Shown in pieces: positions 8,604-16,987 of a stretch of 36,524 bases of DNA; within the stretch, counting starts at the first letter, position 1; the number at the start of each line of letters is the position of its first letter. The DNA comes from an uncultured Collinsella sp. Lineage in GTDB: Bacteria > Actinomycetota > Coriobacteriia > Coriobacteriales > Coriobacteriaceae. Under the pieces are notes generated by a model. It had not been told where the DNA came from. It saw nothing but the letters and a program-made list of their open reading frames with translations, and ran no database searches. The stretch spans positions 1 to 36,524 of the forward strand of contig UQLI01000023.1 in the NCBI GenBank assembly GCA_900541715.1. The letters run 5' to 3'. A program made the translations under genes and the position numbers.

Positions 8604-9071
8604 CTACTCAGCGGTCTCCTCAGCAGGAGCCTCCTCGACAGCCTCGACCTTCTTGGGAGCAGCGGCCTTCTTGGGGGCCGGAGCAGCCTTCTTGGCCTTA
8701 GGCGTGCAAGGCTCGGTGACGAGTTCCATGATAACGATGGGAGCGTTGTCGCCCTTGCGGTTACCGAGCTTCATGATGCGGGTGTAACCGCCGTTGCGAT
8801 CCTGCCACATGCCCTGGGCAGCCTTGTCGAAGATCTCGGCAACGAGCTGCTTATCGCCGAGCTTGGCGATAGCCAGACGACGAGAGTGCAGGTCGCCCTT
8901 CTTGGCCCAAGTGATGATCGGGTCGACGACCGAACGCAGCGCCTTAGCGCGGGTCTCGGTGGTCTTGATGCGGTCGTTCTCGAAGAGGGCCTTAGCAAGG
9001 CTCTTCTTCATGGCCTTGGTGTGGCTCGCATCGGTGCCGAGCTTCAGGCCCTTCTTAACGTTGTGACGCAT
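8604..9071 (-). CDS. rplQ: 50S ribosomal protein L17
   Basis: Large-subunit protein that lies near the exit-tunnel face. The first 118 residues are standard L17 (MRHNVKKGLKLGTD, RHAR-like region KALRSVVDPIITWAKKGDLHSRRLA, RNGGYTRIMKLGNRKGDNAPIVIMELV). After that comes a roughly 35-residue Ala/Lys/Glu/Pro-rich tail (APAPKKAAAPKKVEAVEEAP), an extension typical of actinobacterial L17 rather than E. coli. ATG 9071 follows GAGGAG. It is last in the operon, 30 bases after rpoA, directly before the terminator. Confidence 0.97.
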   Translation of the reverse strand: MRHNVKKGLKLGTDASHTKAMKKSLAKALFENDRIKTTETRAKALRSVVDPIITWAKKGDLHSRRLAIAKLGDKQLVAEIFDKAAQGMWQDRNGGYTRIMKLGNRKGDNAPIVIMELVTEPCTPKAKKAAPAPKKAAAPKKVEAVEEAPAEETAE

Positions 9072-9101
9072 GGTCTAGTTTCTCCTCAAATATGCGAAGC
9101 A

Positions 9102-10043
9102 TTAAGCCTTCAGGCTCAGGCCCATGGACTCAAGCTTGTCCTTCACTTCCTCGATCGACTTAACACCGAAGTTACGGATGTTGAGCAGATCGTTCTCCGA
9201 GAACTCAACGAGCTGACGGACCGAGTGAATGCTGGCGCGCTTAAGGCAGTTGTAGGAACGGACGGAAAGGTCCAGATCCTCAATCTGCTTGTCCAGCTCG
9301 GCGTTGTCGTTGGTAACCTCGGGAGCGAAGATCGAAGCCTCCTCCTCGACCTCGGGGGTCTCGGCAAGGTTCATAAAGGCGGCCATATGCTGGTTGATGA
9401 TATTGGCAGCCTGGACCACGGCGTCGCGCGGGGCGATGGAGCCGTTGGTCTCGATCTCGAGGACAAGGCGGTCGTAGTCGGTGTGCTGACCGACACGGCA
9501 AGCCTCAACGAGCTTGGCGCAACGGGAAACCGGCGAGTACAGCGAGTCGACGTGGATCACACCGATGGGATCGTTGTCGCGCTTGTTGGCCTCGCCAGAA
9601 ACATAGCCGCGGCCATAGCCGATGCGCATGCTCATGGTGAGATGGCCACCCTCGGTGAGCGTAGCGATGTGCTGCTCGGGGTTGACCAGCTCAAACTCGG
9701 ACGGAATAAAGAAGTCCGCACCGGTGACCTCGCAGGGGCCGTCAACCGAGATGGTGGCGGTCGCCTCGTCGGTCGTGCCGAGAGCCCTGAAGACAAGACC
9801 CTTGACATTCAGGACGATGTCGGTGACATCCTCGACCATGTTAGGGATGGTCATGAACTCGTGCTGCGCACCATCGATCTGAATAGCCTCGACAGCGGCA
9901 CCCTCGAGCGAGGACAGAAGAACGCGACGAAGGGAGTTACCCAGCGTATCGCCGTAACCACGCTCGAGCGGCTCGACGGAGACACGAGCAGACGTCTCGT
10001 TGATCTCTTCGACCTGAACCTGAGGCCTAATGAATTCTGACAT
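9102..10043 (-). CDS. rpoA: DNA-directed RNA polymerase subunit alpha
   Basis: Alpha subunit: its dimer nucleates assembly of RNA polymerase and its C-terminal domain contacts UP elements and activators. 313 residues, normal. The N-terminal domain shows LERGYGDTLGNSLRRVLLSSLEG (dimer and beta-contact region); an acidic linker (about 220-245) leads to the helix-hairpin-helix C-terminal domain, LDLSVRSYNCLKRASI ... LLNIRNFGVKSIEEVKDKL. ATG 10043 is preceded by GGAGG. It sits between rpsD and rplQ as in the canonical alpha operon. Confidence 0.98.
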   Translation of the reverse strand: MSEFIRPQVQVEEINETSARVSVEPLERGYGDTLGNSLRRVLLSSLEGAAVEAIQIDGAQHEFMTIPNMVEDVTDIVLNVKGLVFRALGTTDEATATISVDGPCEVTGADFFIPSEFELVNPEQHIATLTEGGHLTMSMRIGYGRGYVSGEANKRDNDPIGVIHVDSLYSPVSRCAKLVEACRVGQHTDYDRLVLEIETNGSIAPRDAVVQAANIINQHMAAFMNLAETPEVEEEASIFAPEVTNDNAELDKQIEDLDLSVRSYNCLKRASIHSVRQLVEFSENDLLNIRNFGVKSIEEVKDKLESMGLSLKA

Positions 10044-10075
10044 GTATTACCTCCAGCCTCAGCAGCCCGGATGGA

Positions 10076-10672
10076 CTACTTAGAGTAGAGCTCGACGATG
10101 AGCTGCTCGTTGATATCACCGCTGATCTGCTCACGCGTCGGCAGAGCGAGCACGTTACCAGACAGCTTCTCGATATCGACCTCGAGCCAGCCAGGGACCT
10201 CAAAGCGCTCGGAGGAAATCAGGGCCTCCTTGATGGGGAGGAGGTCACGGAACTTCTCGCCGACAGCGACGACGTCGCCGGCCTTGACGCGGTAGGACGG
10301 GATGTCCACGCGCTTGCCGTTCACGGTGAAGTGACCGTGACGGACGGACTGACGAGCCTCTTTGCGGGTGCGGGCGAAGCCAAGACGGAAGACGACGTTG
10401 TCGAGGCGAGACTCAAGGATGATCATGAGGTTCTCACCGGTGACGCCGTTCATCTTGCGGGCCTTGTTGAAGTAGCCGTGGAACTGCTTCTCCAGAACGC
10501 CATAGATGAACTTGACCTTCTGCTTCTCGCGCAGCTGCATGCCGTACTCAGATTCCTTGCGACGGCGCTTGGGCTGACGGATAGATTCCTTCTTGCTGCT
10601 GTAACCGAGCTCAGCGGGATCGATCCCGAGCTGACGGCAGCGCTTAAGAACAGGAGTCCTGTCGATTGCCAT
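10076..10672 (-). CDS. rpsD: 30S ribosomal protein S4
   Basis: Primary 16S-binding protein of the small subunit; in E. coli it is also the translational repressor of the alpha operon. 198 residues, with the S4 RNA-binding domain at about 92-155 (LDNVVFRLGFARTRKEARQ, GHFTVNGKRVDIPSYRVKAGD). The N-terminus has only one cysteine, so this is the zinc-free (C-) form lacking the four-cysteine site of some Gram-positives. ATG 10672 overlaps no neighbour; rpoA follows 32 bases later. Confidence 0.97.
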   Translation of the reverse strand: MAIDRTPVLKRCRQLGIDPAELGYSSKKESIRQPKRRRKESEYGMQLREKQKVKFIYGVLEKQFHGYFNKARKMNGVTGENLMIILESRLDNVVFRLGFARTRKEARQSVRHGHFTVNGKRVDIPSYRVKAGDVVAVGEKFRDLLPIKEALISSERFEVPGWLEVDIEKLSGNVLALPTREQISGDINEQLIVELYSK

Positions 10673-10691
10673 ATTGATACGATCCTTTCAG

Positions 10692-11096
10692 TTACACGCG
10701 GCGACGCTTCTTGGGGCGGCAGCCGTTGTGCGGGATGGGGGTCTTGTCCTGGATGCTCGAGACCTCGAGGCCAGCAGCCTGGAGGGAGCGGATGGCGGTC
10801 TCACGACCGGAGCCGGGGCCCTTGACGAAGACGGAAACCTTCTTCATGCCGTGCTCCATGGCCTGCTTGGCAGCAGCCTCGGCAGCCATCTGGGCAGCGA
10901 ACGGCGTGGACTTACGGGAGCCCTTGAAGCCCACCTGGCCAGCCGACTTCCAGGAAATGACGTTGCCCTGGGGATCGGTGATCGAAACGATCGTGTTGTT
11001 GAACGTAGAACGGATGTGAGCCTGGCCCACGGAAATGTTCTTACGGTCCGCGCGCTTCAGACGGGCAGCGCGAACGTTCTTCTTAGCAGTAGCCAT
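10692..11096 (-). CDS. rpsK: 30S ribosomal protein S11
   Basis: Small-subunit platform protein near the decoding site and the mRNA Shine-Dalgarno helix. 134 residues, usual length; conserved blocks HIRSTFNNTIVSITDPQGN, SAGQVGFKGSRKSTPFAAQ, VKGPGSGRETAIRSL and the basic end PHNGCRPKKRRRV. ATG 11096; 14 bases after rpsM in the operon. Confidence 0.98.
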   Translation of the reverse strand: MATAKKNVRAARLKRADRKNISVGQAHIRSTFNNTIVSITDPQGNVISWKSAGQVGFKGSRKSTPFAAQMAAEAAAKQAMEHGMKKVSVFVKGPGSGRETAIRSLQAAGLEVSSIQDKTPIPHNGCRPKKRRRV

Positions 11097-11110
11097 CTAT
11101 CTAGCGCTCC

Positions 11111-11485
11111 TTATTTCTTCTTCTTAGCACCGATCTGACGCTTCGGGCCCTTGCGGGTACGAGCGTTAGTGTGGGTGCGCTGGCCGCGGACCGGGAGGCC
11201 CTTGCGGTGACGAAGGCCGCGGTTGCAGCCGATGTCCATAAGGCGCTTGACGTTCTGGTTGCGCTCACGGCGGAGGTCGCCCTCAACCATGATCTGGTTC
11301 TTGTCGATATAATCACGGATGGCGTTAACCTCATCCTCGGTGAGGTCCTTAACGCGCGTATCCACGTTAACATTGCACTCGACGCAAATCTTCGTCGCAG
11401 TGGTGCGGCCGATGCCGTAAATGTAGGTCAGACCGATCTCAACGCGCTTCTCACGCGGGAGGTCGACACCATTAATACGGGCCAA
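11111..11485 (-). CDS. rpsM: 30S ribosomal protein S13, TTG start
   Basis: Small-subunit head protein contacting the P-site tRNA and bridging to L5. 124 residues; MARINGVDLPREKRVEIGLTYIYGIGR at the start and the basic tail GQRTHTNARTRKGPKRQ are typical. The start codon is TTG (11485), with AGGAG at good spacing; the protein aligns with S13 from exactly this residue and there is no upstream ATG, so the rare start looks genuine. It lies 14 bases after rpmJ. Confidence 0.96.
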   Translation of the reverse strand: MARINGVDLPREKRVEIGLTYIYGIGRTTATKICVECNVNVDTRVKDLTEDEVNAIRDYIDKNQIMVEGDLRRERNQNVKRLMDIGCNRGLRHRKGLPVRGQRTHTNARTRKGPKRQIGAKKKK

Positions 11486-11499
11486 CGTAGTCTCCTCTC

Positions 11500-11613
11500 T
11501 TAACCCTGACGCTGCTTATGACGGGGGTTCTCGCAAATGACGAGGACCTTGCCATGGCGCCTAATGATTTTGCACTTATCGCACATCTTCTTGACCGAAG
11601 GACGTACCTTCAT
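11500..11613 (-). CDS. rpmJ: 50S ribosomal protein L36 (zinc form)
   Basis: 37-residue ribosomal protein: MKVRPSVKKMCDKCKIIRR then HGKVLVICENPRHKQRQG. It retains the zinc knuckle (Cys11, Cys14, Cys27, His32), i.e. the C+ form, unlike the zinc-free S4 nearby. ATG 11613 is preceded by AAGGAAG. Between infA and rpsM, the standard order. Confidence 0.96.
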   Translation of the reverse strand: MKVRPSVKKMCDKCKIIRRHGKVLVICENPRHKQRQG

Positions 11614-11706
11614 CGTTCTTCCTTTCGGTAGCGCTCAAACTACTTCCCTACTATCTACTCGCCCAGCCGCAGGCGTTTAAAACTATGGCTGGTCTTCACA
11701 CACAAT

Positions 11707-11738
11707 CCGACCGTAGGTTGAGCTAAGCCTGCAGTCGG
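11707..11738 (-). other. Imperfect hairpin between infA and rpmJ
   Basis: CCGAC ... GTCGG outer pairs with an inner AGG/CCT pairing around a three-base mismatch. It lies in an unusually long (150-base) gap within the operon, 26 bases after the infA stop. No T-run follows, so it is more likely an mRNA processing or attenuation structure than a terminator. Confidence 0.3.
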
Positions 11739-11763
11739 AAATGGAGTGCGTGTATGCGTGCCG

Positions 11764-11988
11764 CTATTTGTAGCGATAGGTGATGCGGCCGCGGGTCAGG
11801 TCGTACGGGGAAAGCTCCACGACAACCCTGTCACCGGGGAGAATACGGATGTAATTCATTCGGATCTTGCCAGAAATGTTGCACAGAACCGAATGACCGT
11901 TCTCGAGCTCGACCTTAAACATGGCATTGGGCAGCGGTTCCTTTACCGTACCCTCGAGCTCAATTGCGTCTTCCTTCTTCACAAGCAA
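11764..11988 (-). CDS. infA: Translation initiation factor IF-1
   Basis: Small OB-fold protein that binds the 30S A site during initiation. 74 residues; IELEGTVKEPLPNAMFKVELENGH and YIRILPGDRVVVELSPYDLTRGRITYR are diagnostic. The start is uncertain: a TTG at 11988 or, two codons in, a GTG at 11982; no in-frame ATG exists before it, and the only purine-rich stretch (AGAGAAAGA) is better spaced for TTG. In the operon after map; the 150-base gap to rpmJ contains a hairpin at 11707-11738 but no terminator. Confidence 0.95.
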   Translation of the reverse strand: MLVKKEDAIELEGTVKEPLPNAMFKVELENGHSVLCNISGKIRMNYIRILPGDRVVVELSPYDLTRGRITYRYK

Positions 11989-12086
11989 TCATCTTTCTCT
12001 AGAAAACGACAGCGATTGAGTATTCTACAACACGTATGCACGCATCGTAATAACTTCGTAATGGCTCCACAACTAAGTGGAACTTG

Positions 12087-12875
12087 TTACATTTCTCCGC
12101 CTTGGAGCGAACACCAAGCACCTTGCGCATCCGTGGTGAGAATCACCGGACCGTCATTGGTAATGGCGACGGTGTTCTCGTAGTGCGCGGCGGGCAGGTG
12201 GTCGTTGGTCGTAACGATCCAACCATCGGAGCCTGTGCTCACATGATTGGAACCCATCGTAACCATCGGCTCGATGGCGATGACCATACCGGCCTGAAGG
12301 CGAACGCCTCTCCCCTTCTTTCCATAATTTGGAACGTTGGGGTCCTCGTGCATCACGCGGCCGATACCATGCCCCACGTAATCGCGAAGCACACCGTAAC
12401 CGTGAGACTCGGCGAGAGACTGAACGGCATAGCCGACGTCCCCGATATGGTTGCCGGGAACAGCCTGCTCGATGGCAGCCTTTAGGCAATCGCGCGTAAC
12501 CTCGCACAGGGCCTTGGCCTCGGGCGTGGGCGTGCCGACGAAAAACGTCCAGGCGTTATCGCCGACCCAACCGTCAACGACAGCTCCCGTATCGATGGAG
12601 ATGATATCGCCATCGCGCAGGATCATGTCGGGGTTAGGAATACCGTGGACCACGGCATCGTTAATTGATGCGCAAATGGTTCCGGGGAACCCACCGTAAC
12701 CCTTGAAGGCAGGGGTGCCGCCATGCATGCGGATAATCTGCTCGGCAAGCTGATCAAGCTCGAAGGTCGACACACCGGGGCGAACCATGGCTCCAACGTG
12801 GCGGAGCGCCATCTTAGATAGCGCTCCTGCCTTCTTCATCTGCTCAATTTGCGTTGCAGACTTAATCTTGATCAT
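12087..12875 (-). CDS. map: Methionine aminopeptidase, type I
   Basis: Removes the N-terminal methionine from nascent proteins. 262 residues, usual for type Ia. The pita-bread fold metal ligands are visible: D in SIDTGAVVDGWVGDNAW (two Asp), H in YVGHGIGRVMHEDP, E in IAIEPMVT and E in HYENTVAIT. Its ATG (12875) overlaps the adk stop by four bases (ATGA), indicating translational coupling. The 98-base gap to infA (11989-12086) shows no terminator. Confidence 0.97.
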   Translation of the reverse strand: MIKIKSATQIEQMKKAGALSKMALRHVGAMVRPGVSTFELDQLAEQIIRMHGGTPAFKGYGGFPGTICASINDAVVHGIPNPDMILRDGDIISIDTGAVVDGWVGDNAWTFFVGTPTPEAKALCEVTRDCLKAAIEQAVPGNHIGDVGYAVQSLAESHGYGVLRDYVGHGIGRVMHEDPNVPNYGKKGRGVRLQAGMVIAIEPMVTMGSNHVSTGSDGWIVTTNDHLPAAHYENTVAITNDGPVILTTDAQGAWCSLQGGEM

Positions 12876-13498
12876 AGACCGAGAGCCTCTTTGACATCCC
12901 CGTATACGGTGTCGCGAGCCTGGTCACCGTTGACCGACTTGAGCAGACCCTGGCCACGATAGTAGTCGACGAGCGGGCTCGTGGACTTCTCGTAGACGTC
13001 GAGACGGTTCTTGATGGTCTCGGGCTTGTCGTCGTCGCGCTGATACATCTCACCGCCGCACTTGGGGCAGGTAACATCGGCAGCGGTGCCGGTGTAACCG
13101 CAGGCGCGGCAGGTACGACGCGAAGACAGACGATCGATGATGACCTCGGGGGCCACATCGACCAGAAGGGCGCAGTCGATCTCGCGACCCATGGCGGAGA
13201 GCTCGGAATCGAGCGTCACGGCCTGGGCGGTGTTGCGCGGGAAGCCGTCGAGGATGAAGCCCTGCTGGGCGTCATCGGCAGCAAGGCGCTCCTTGACAAG
13301 GTCGATCACGAGCTGGTCGGGAACGAGCTCGCCAGCGTCCATGTACTTCTTAGCCTGAATACCAAGCTCGGTGCCACCCTTGACGGCAGCACGCAGCAGG
13401 TCGCCCGTGGAAATGTGAGCGACGCCAAACTCGGCGACGAGCTCCTGTGCGACGGTGCCCTTACCGGCACCCGGAGCTCCGAGCAATACGAGGTTCAT
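12872..13498 (-). CDS. adk: Adenylate kinase (zinc LID type)
   Basis: Interconverts ATP + AMP and 2 ADP. 208 residues: P-loop GAPGAGKGT near residue 8, AMP-site DLLRAA, FPRNTAQA, and a LID domain with a four-cysteine zinc site (CRACGY ... CPKCGG) as in Gram-positive long-form enzymes. The ATG at 13498 has GGAGGA seven bases upstream; a TTG two codons earlier lies too close to it. It sits after secY and overlaps map by 4 bases. Confidence 0.97.
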   Translation of the reverse strand: MNLVLLGAPGAGKGTVAQELVAEFGVAHISTGDLLRAAVKGGTELGIQAKKYMDAGELVPDQLVIDLVKERLAADDAQQGFILDGFPRNTAQAVTLDSELSAMGREIDCALLVDVAPEVIIDRLSSRRTCRACGYTGTAADVTCPKCGGEMYQRDDDKPETIKNRLDVYEKSTSPLVDYYRGQGLLKSVNGDQARDTVYGDVKEALGL

Positions 13499-13516
13499 GA
13501 GCAATCCTCCTCTAGC

Positions 13517-14803
13517 CTATTTAAAGAATCCATCGTAATCATACATCTTGATCTGGCCTTCGAGCTTATCGACCGTGTCGAGCACGACGCCGACCATGAT
13601 GAGGATGGACGTGCCACCAAATGCCTGAATCAGATGGTTACCCGTGAAGGAGAAGATGATCGAAGGCACGATGGCGATGAGCGCCAAAAAGACAGCGCTG
13701 GGAAGCGTAATCTTGTTGAGCGCGTTCTTGATGTAGGCCGCGGTAGCCCTACCCGGACGAACACCCGGAATAAAGCCGCCCTGCTTCTTAAGGTTGTCGG
13801 CGGTGTCATCGGGGTTGAACACCATGGAGGTGTAGAAGTACGCGAAGAACACGATGAGGACAACGTTAAGCACCCAGTTGAGCCAACCGGTCGAAAGCGC
13901 GGAGGCAACTGCCTGAATCCAGCCGATGCCGGGGAAGAACACGGCAATCTGAGCCGGGAAGTACAGCAGCGCCGAAGCGAAGATGATCGGCACGACACCC
14001 GCGGTGTTGACCTTGATGGGCAGGTAGGTGGTCTGGCCACCCATCATGCGACGGCCCACGACGCGCTTAGCGTAGGAGACCGGGATGCGGCGCTGGCCGC
14101 GCTCAAGGAAAACAATCAGCGGGATAACCAGCAGGATGATGGCGCAGATGATCACCATGGTGATGATGCCACCGGCATTGCCCTCGGTGCTGGAGAAGAT
14201 AGCCTGCGGCAGACCGGCCATGATGTTCGCGAAGATGATCAGCGACATGCCATTGCCGATACCGCGCTGGGTGATGAGCTCACCAATCCACATGATCAGC
14301 ATGGCGCCCGCGGTGAGCGTACCGACGATCATGAGGTCGAAGATGATCTCGGGAGCGCCGGCGCCATTGAAGCTGATGCCGAAGCTCTTAAAGAGGAAGA
14401 GGTAACCCACGGAGTTGAGGATTGCCAGAGCCAGGGTGAGGTAACGCGAATACTGCGTAATCTTGGTCTGACCGACCTCGCCCTCGCGGGCAAGCTCATG
14501 CAGGGAAGGCACGACGGCCTGGAGCATCTGGAGGATGATCGAGCTGGTGATGTAAGGCATGATGCCCAGCGAAAACACCGACACATAGCTCAACGCGCCG
14601 CCAGAGAAAAGATTCAGGAGGGCCATAGCACCTGCGGCGACCGAATTGTTATCGGTCGAGAAAAGGCCCAGCATCCCCTGGAAGGGAATGCCGGGCACAG
14701 GAACGTGCGCACCAATGCGGTACACGACGAGCATAGCTATGGTAAAAAGAATCTTTTCGCGCAATTCTTTGATGCGGAAAGCATTCTTAAGACCATTTAG
14801 CAC
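13517..14803 (-). CDS. secY: Protein translocase subunit SecY, GTG start
   Basis: Pore-forming subunit of the SecYEG translocon in the cytoplasmic membrane. 428 residues with about ten hydrophobic helices. Conserved features: VVYRIGAHVPVPGI near the N-terminus (lateral gate helix region), GIGNGMSLIIFANIMAGLP, the ribosome/SecA-contacting cytoplasmic loop SYAKRVVGRRMMGGQTTYLPIKVN, and the C-terminal LIQAFGGTSILIMVGV. The start is GTG at 14803, overlapping the rplO stop by seven bases, consistent with translational coupling. adk follows after 18 bases. Confidence 0.97.
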   Translation of the reverse strand: MLNGLKNAFRIKELREKILFTIAMLVVYRIGAHVPVPGIPFQGMLGLFSTDNNSVAAGAMALLNLFSGGALSYVSVFSLGIMPYITSSIILQMLQAVVPSLHELAREGEVGQTKITQYSRYLTLALAILNSVGYLFLFKSFGISFNGAGAPEIIFDLMIVGTLTAGAMLIMWIGELITQRGIGNGMSLIIFANIMAGLPQAIFSSTEGNAGGIITMVIICAIILLVIPLIVFLERGQRRIPVSYAKRVVGRRMMGGQTTYLPIKVNTAGVVPIIFASALLYFPAQIAVFFPGIGWIQAVASALSTGWLNWVLNVVLIVFFAYFYTSMVFNPDDTADNLKKQGGFIPGVRPGRATAAYIKNALNKITLPSAVFLALIAIVPSIIFSFTGNHLIQAFGGTSILIMVGVVLDTVDKLEGQIKMYDYDGFFK

Positions 14804-15246
14804 GGCAGCTCGACCTTTCCGCCGGCGGCCTCGATCTTGGCCTGCGCAGAAGCGCTGACCTTGTCGACCTTGACCGTGAACTTCTTGGTGAGCTCACCAT
14901 TGCCGAGCACCTTGACGGGCTCGAACTCGCTCTTGGTGATGCGAGCGGCCTTAAGAGCGGCACCGTCGATCACAGCGCCGTCCTCGAACTTGCGCTCGAG
15001 ACGCTCAACGTTAACAGCGGTGTACTCGATACGACGGGGGTTACGGAAGCCCGGAAGCTTGGGCAGGCGCATAGCCAGCGGAGTCTGGCCACCCTCGAAG
15101 CCGGCACCCTTGGTGCCGCCAGAGCGGGAACCCTGGCCCTTCTGGCCGCGGCCAGAAGTGGTGCCGTGACCCGAAGAATTGCCACGGCCGACGCGCTTGC
15201 GGTTCTTGGTGGAACCGGGCGCGGGAGTAAGATCGTGAAGCTGCAT
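14797..15246 (-). CDS. rplO: 50S ribosomal protein L15
   Basis: Late-assembly large-subunit protein. 149 residues; MQLHDLTPAPGSTKNRKRVGRGNSSGHGTTSGRGQKGQ and FEGGQTPLAMRLPKLPGF are the standard N-terminal Gly/Arg-rich extension and core. ATG 15246; three bases separate it from rpmD and it overlaps secY. Confidence 0.98.
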   Translation of the reverse strand: MQLHDLTPAPGSTKNRKRVGRGNSSGHGTTSGRGQKGQGSRSGGTKGAGFEGGQTPLAMRLPKLPGFRNPRRIEYTAVNVERLERKFEDGAVIDGAALKAARITKSEFEPVKVLGNGELTKKFTVKVDKVSASAQAKIEAAGGKVELPC

Positions 15247-15249
15247 TTG

Positions 15250-15432
15250 CTACTCCTCTACAATCTCGACAAGGTGCTTGACCTTGAAGATCATGCCGCG
15301 GACGGACTCGTTGTCAGCAATCTCGCGAACCTCGCGGATCCTGTGGAGACCGAGGGCACGGACAGTACGGACCTGGTCCTGCTTGCAACCGTTGGTGCTG
15401 CGGACCTGCTTGATCTTGATGGTGTCAGCCAT
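15250..15432 (-). CDS. rpmD: 50S ribosomal protein L30
   Basis: 60-residue large-subunit protein: IKIKQVRSTNGCKQDQVRTVRALGL and the short C-terminal strand VKHLVEIVEE match the bacterial L30 length and pattern. ATG 15432, two bases after rpsE. Confidence 0.97.
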   Translation of the reverse strand: MADTIKIKQVRSTNGCKQDQVRTVRALGLHRIREVREIADNESVRGMIFKVKHLVEIVEE

Positions 15433-15434
15433 GC

Positions 15435-15959
15435 TTAGTTCTCCTTACCGACGAACATCTCGGAGACCGTCAGGCCACGGCGAGCCGCGACGTCCTCAGG
15501 GCTGGAGAGCTCCTTGAGGCCCTCGACGGCAGCCTTGATGATGTTGAGGCCGTTGTCGGTACCGAGGGACTTGGACAGGACGTTCTTGATGCCAGCAAGC
15601 TCGAAGAGGGGACGCACAGCGCCGCCGGCGATAACGCCGGTACCCTCGACAGCGGGCTTGATGATGATGCGGCCGGCACCAAAGTGGCCGAGAACCTCGT
15701 GCGGGATGGTGCCCTGATCGGTCACCGGCACGTGGAACATGTTCTTCTTGGCATCGAGAGACGCCTTGGAGATGGCCATGGGCACCTCAGCGGACTTGCC
15801 CATGCCAACGCCGACGTTGCCCTTGCCGTCGCCAACGACGACGAGAGCGACGAGGCTCATGCGACGACCACCCTTGACGGTCTTCGACACGCGGTTGATG
15901 TAAACGACGCGCTCCTCGAACTCGGAGGCCTCGCGCTGCTGCTTCTGATTACGAGCCAT
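15435..15959 (-). CDS. rpsE: 30S ribosomal protein S5
   Basis: Small-subunit protein involved in decoding accuracy and mRNA helicase activity. 174 residues; N-terminal double-stranded RNA-binding-like domain (FEERVVYINRVSKTVKGGRRMSL, VGDGKGNVGVGMGKS) and C-terminal domain (GTGVIAGGAVRPLFELAGI, KSLGT). ATG 15959; 14 bases after rplR. Confidence 0.98.
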   Translation of the reverse strand: MARNQKQQREASEFEERVVYINRVSKTVKGGRRMSLVALVVVGDGKGNVGVGMGKSAEVPMAISKASLDAKKNMFHVPVTDQGTIPHEVLGHFGAGRIIIKPAVEGTGVIAGGAVRPLFELAGIKNVLSKSLGTDNGLNIIKAAVEGLKELSSPEDVAARRGLTVSEMFVGKEN

Positions 15960-15973
15960 GTGCTACATACCTC

Positions 15974-16342
15974 CTAGAACTCGAGACCGGCGGCACGAGC
16001 ACCGTCGGCGAGGGCCTTGACGCGGCCATGGTAGATACGGCCACCGCGATCGAAGGCGACCTTGGTGATGCCGGCCTCGATGGCGCGCTTGCCAACGAGC
16101 TGACCGACCTTCTCCGCAGCCTCCTTGTTCGAGGTGTGAGTGCCCTTAAACTCGGCCTCGAGGGTCGAGGCAGAGACGAGCGTCAGGCTGGAGCCCTTGC
16201 TGTCGTCGATGATCTGGGCATAGATGTTGGCGTTAGTACGGGTCACGCGAAGACGCGGACGCTCGGAGGTACCCGAGACCTTGCCGCGAACACGACGCTG
16301 ACGACGCTTGAGGCCTTCCAGCTTCGCCTTATGCTTGTTCAT
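15974..16342 (-). CDS. rplR: 50S ribosomal protein L18
   Basis: 5S rRNA-binding protein of the central protuberance. 122 residues; basic N-terminus KRRQRRVRGKVSGTSERPRLRVTRTN and C-terminal VAFDRGGRIYHGRVKALADGAR are diagnostic. ATG 16342. A 75-base gap to rplF contains a hairpin at 16371-16392. Confidence 0.98.
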   Translation of the reverse strand: MNKHKAKLEGLKRRQRRVRGKVSGTSERPRLRVTRTNANIYAQIIDDSKGSSLTLVSASTLEAEFKGTHTSNKEAAEKVGQLVGKRAIEAGITKVAFDRGGRIYHGRVKALADGARAAGLEF

Positions 16343-16370
16343 ACGTAAACTCCTAAAAAGGTTGATCTTG

Positions 16371-16392
16371 CCAGCACCTGACGGGGTGCTGG
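16371..16392 (-). other. Intercistronic hairpin between rplF and rplR
   Basis: CCAGCACC (16371-16378) pairs perfectly with GGTGCTGG (16385-16392). A T-run occurs only about 11 bases later on the minus strand and just before the rplR ribosome site, so it is more likely an RNA-processing or stability hairpin than a terminator. Confidence 0.4.
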
Positions 16393-16417
16393 TCTTATGC
16401 GAGTGAGTCGGTTACGA

Positions 16418-16954
16418 CTACTTGGCGGCCTTACCCAGCTTGCGGCGGATGTGCTCGCCAACGTAGTGGATACCCTTGCCCTTGTAAGGCTCGGGAGGAC
16501 GATGGCCGCGGATCTCAGCGGCGATCTGACCGACCTGCTGCTTGTTGATACCCTTGACGTTCACGTGGGTGTTGTCGGGAACCTCGAAGGTGATGCCCTC
16601 GGGAGCCTCGACGATCACGGGGTGCGAGAAGCCCAGGGAGAACTCGAGGTTCTTGCCCTTCTGCTGCACGCGGTAACCGACGCCGGCGAGCTCGAGCTTC
16701 TTCTCGAAGCCCTCGGAAACGCCAACAACCATGTTGTGGATGAGGGCACGGGTGAGGCCGTGGCGGGCACGGGTCTCACGCTCGTCGTCGGGACGGGAAA
16801 CGGTGAGGACGTTGTCCTCGACGTTGATAGCGAGCTTCTCAAAGACATCGAGCTCGAGCTGGCCCTTGGGGCCCTTGACGACAACGTTGTTGCCGTTGAC
16901 TGCCACTTCGACTCCGGCGGGAATCTGGACAGGCTTATTACCGATACGAGACAC
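16418..16954 (-). CDS. rplF: 50S ribosomal protein L6, GTG start
   Basis: Large-subunit protein near the GTPase-associated centre. 178 residues; MSRIGNKPVQIPAGVEV at the start, and the signature PEPYKGKGIHYVGEHIRRKLGK at the end (residues about 155-176). The start codon is GTG (16954), with GAAAGGAGA upstream. It follows rpsH by 33 bases. Confidence 0.97.
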   Translation of the reverse strand: MSRIGNKPVQIPAGVEVAVNGNNVVVKGPKGQLELDVFEKLAINVEDNVLTVSRPDDERETRARHGLTRALIHNMVVGVSEGFEKKLELAGVGYRVQQKGKNLEFSLGFSHPVIVEAPEGITFEVPDNTHVNVKGINKQQVGQIAAEIRGHRPPEPYKGKGIHYVGEHIRRKLGKAAK

Positions 16955-16987
16955 GGTGATCTCCTTTCCTTCTACCTACCGAGCGAA

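Noticed and set aside
8589..10040. 483-codon plus-strand frame across rplQ and rpoA
   Set aside because: Antisense shadow of two certain ribosomal-operon genes.
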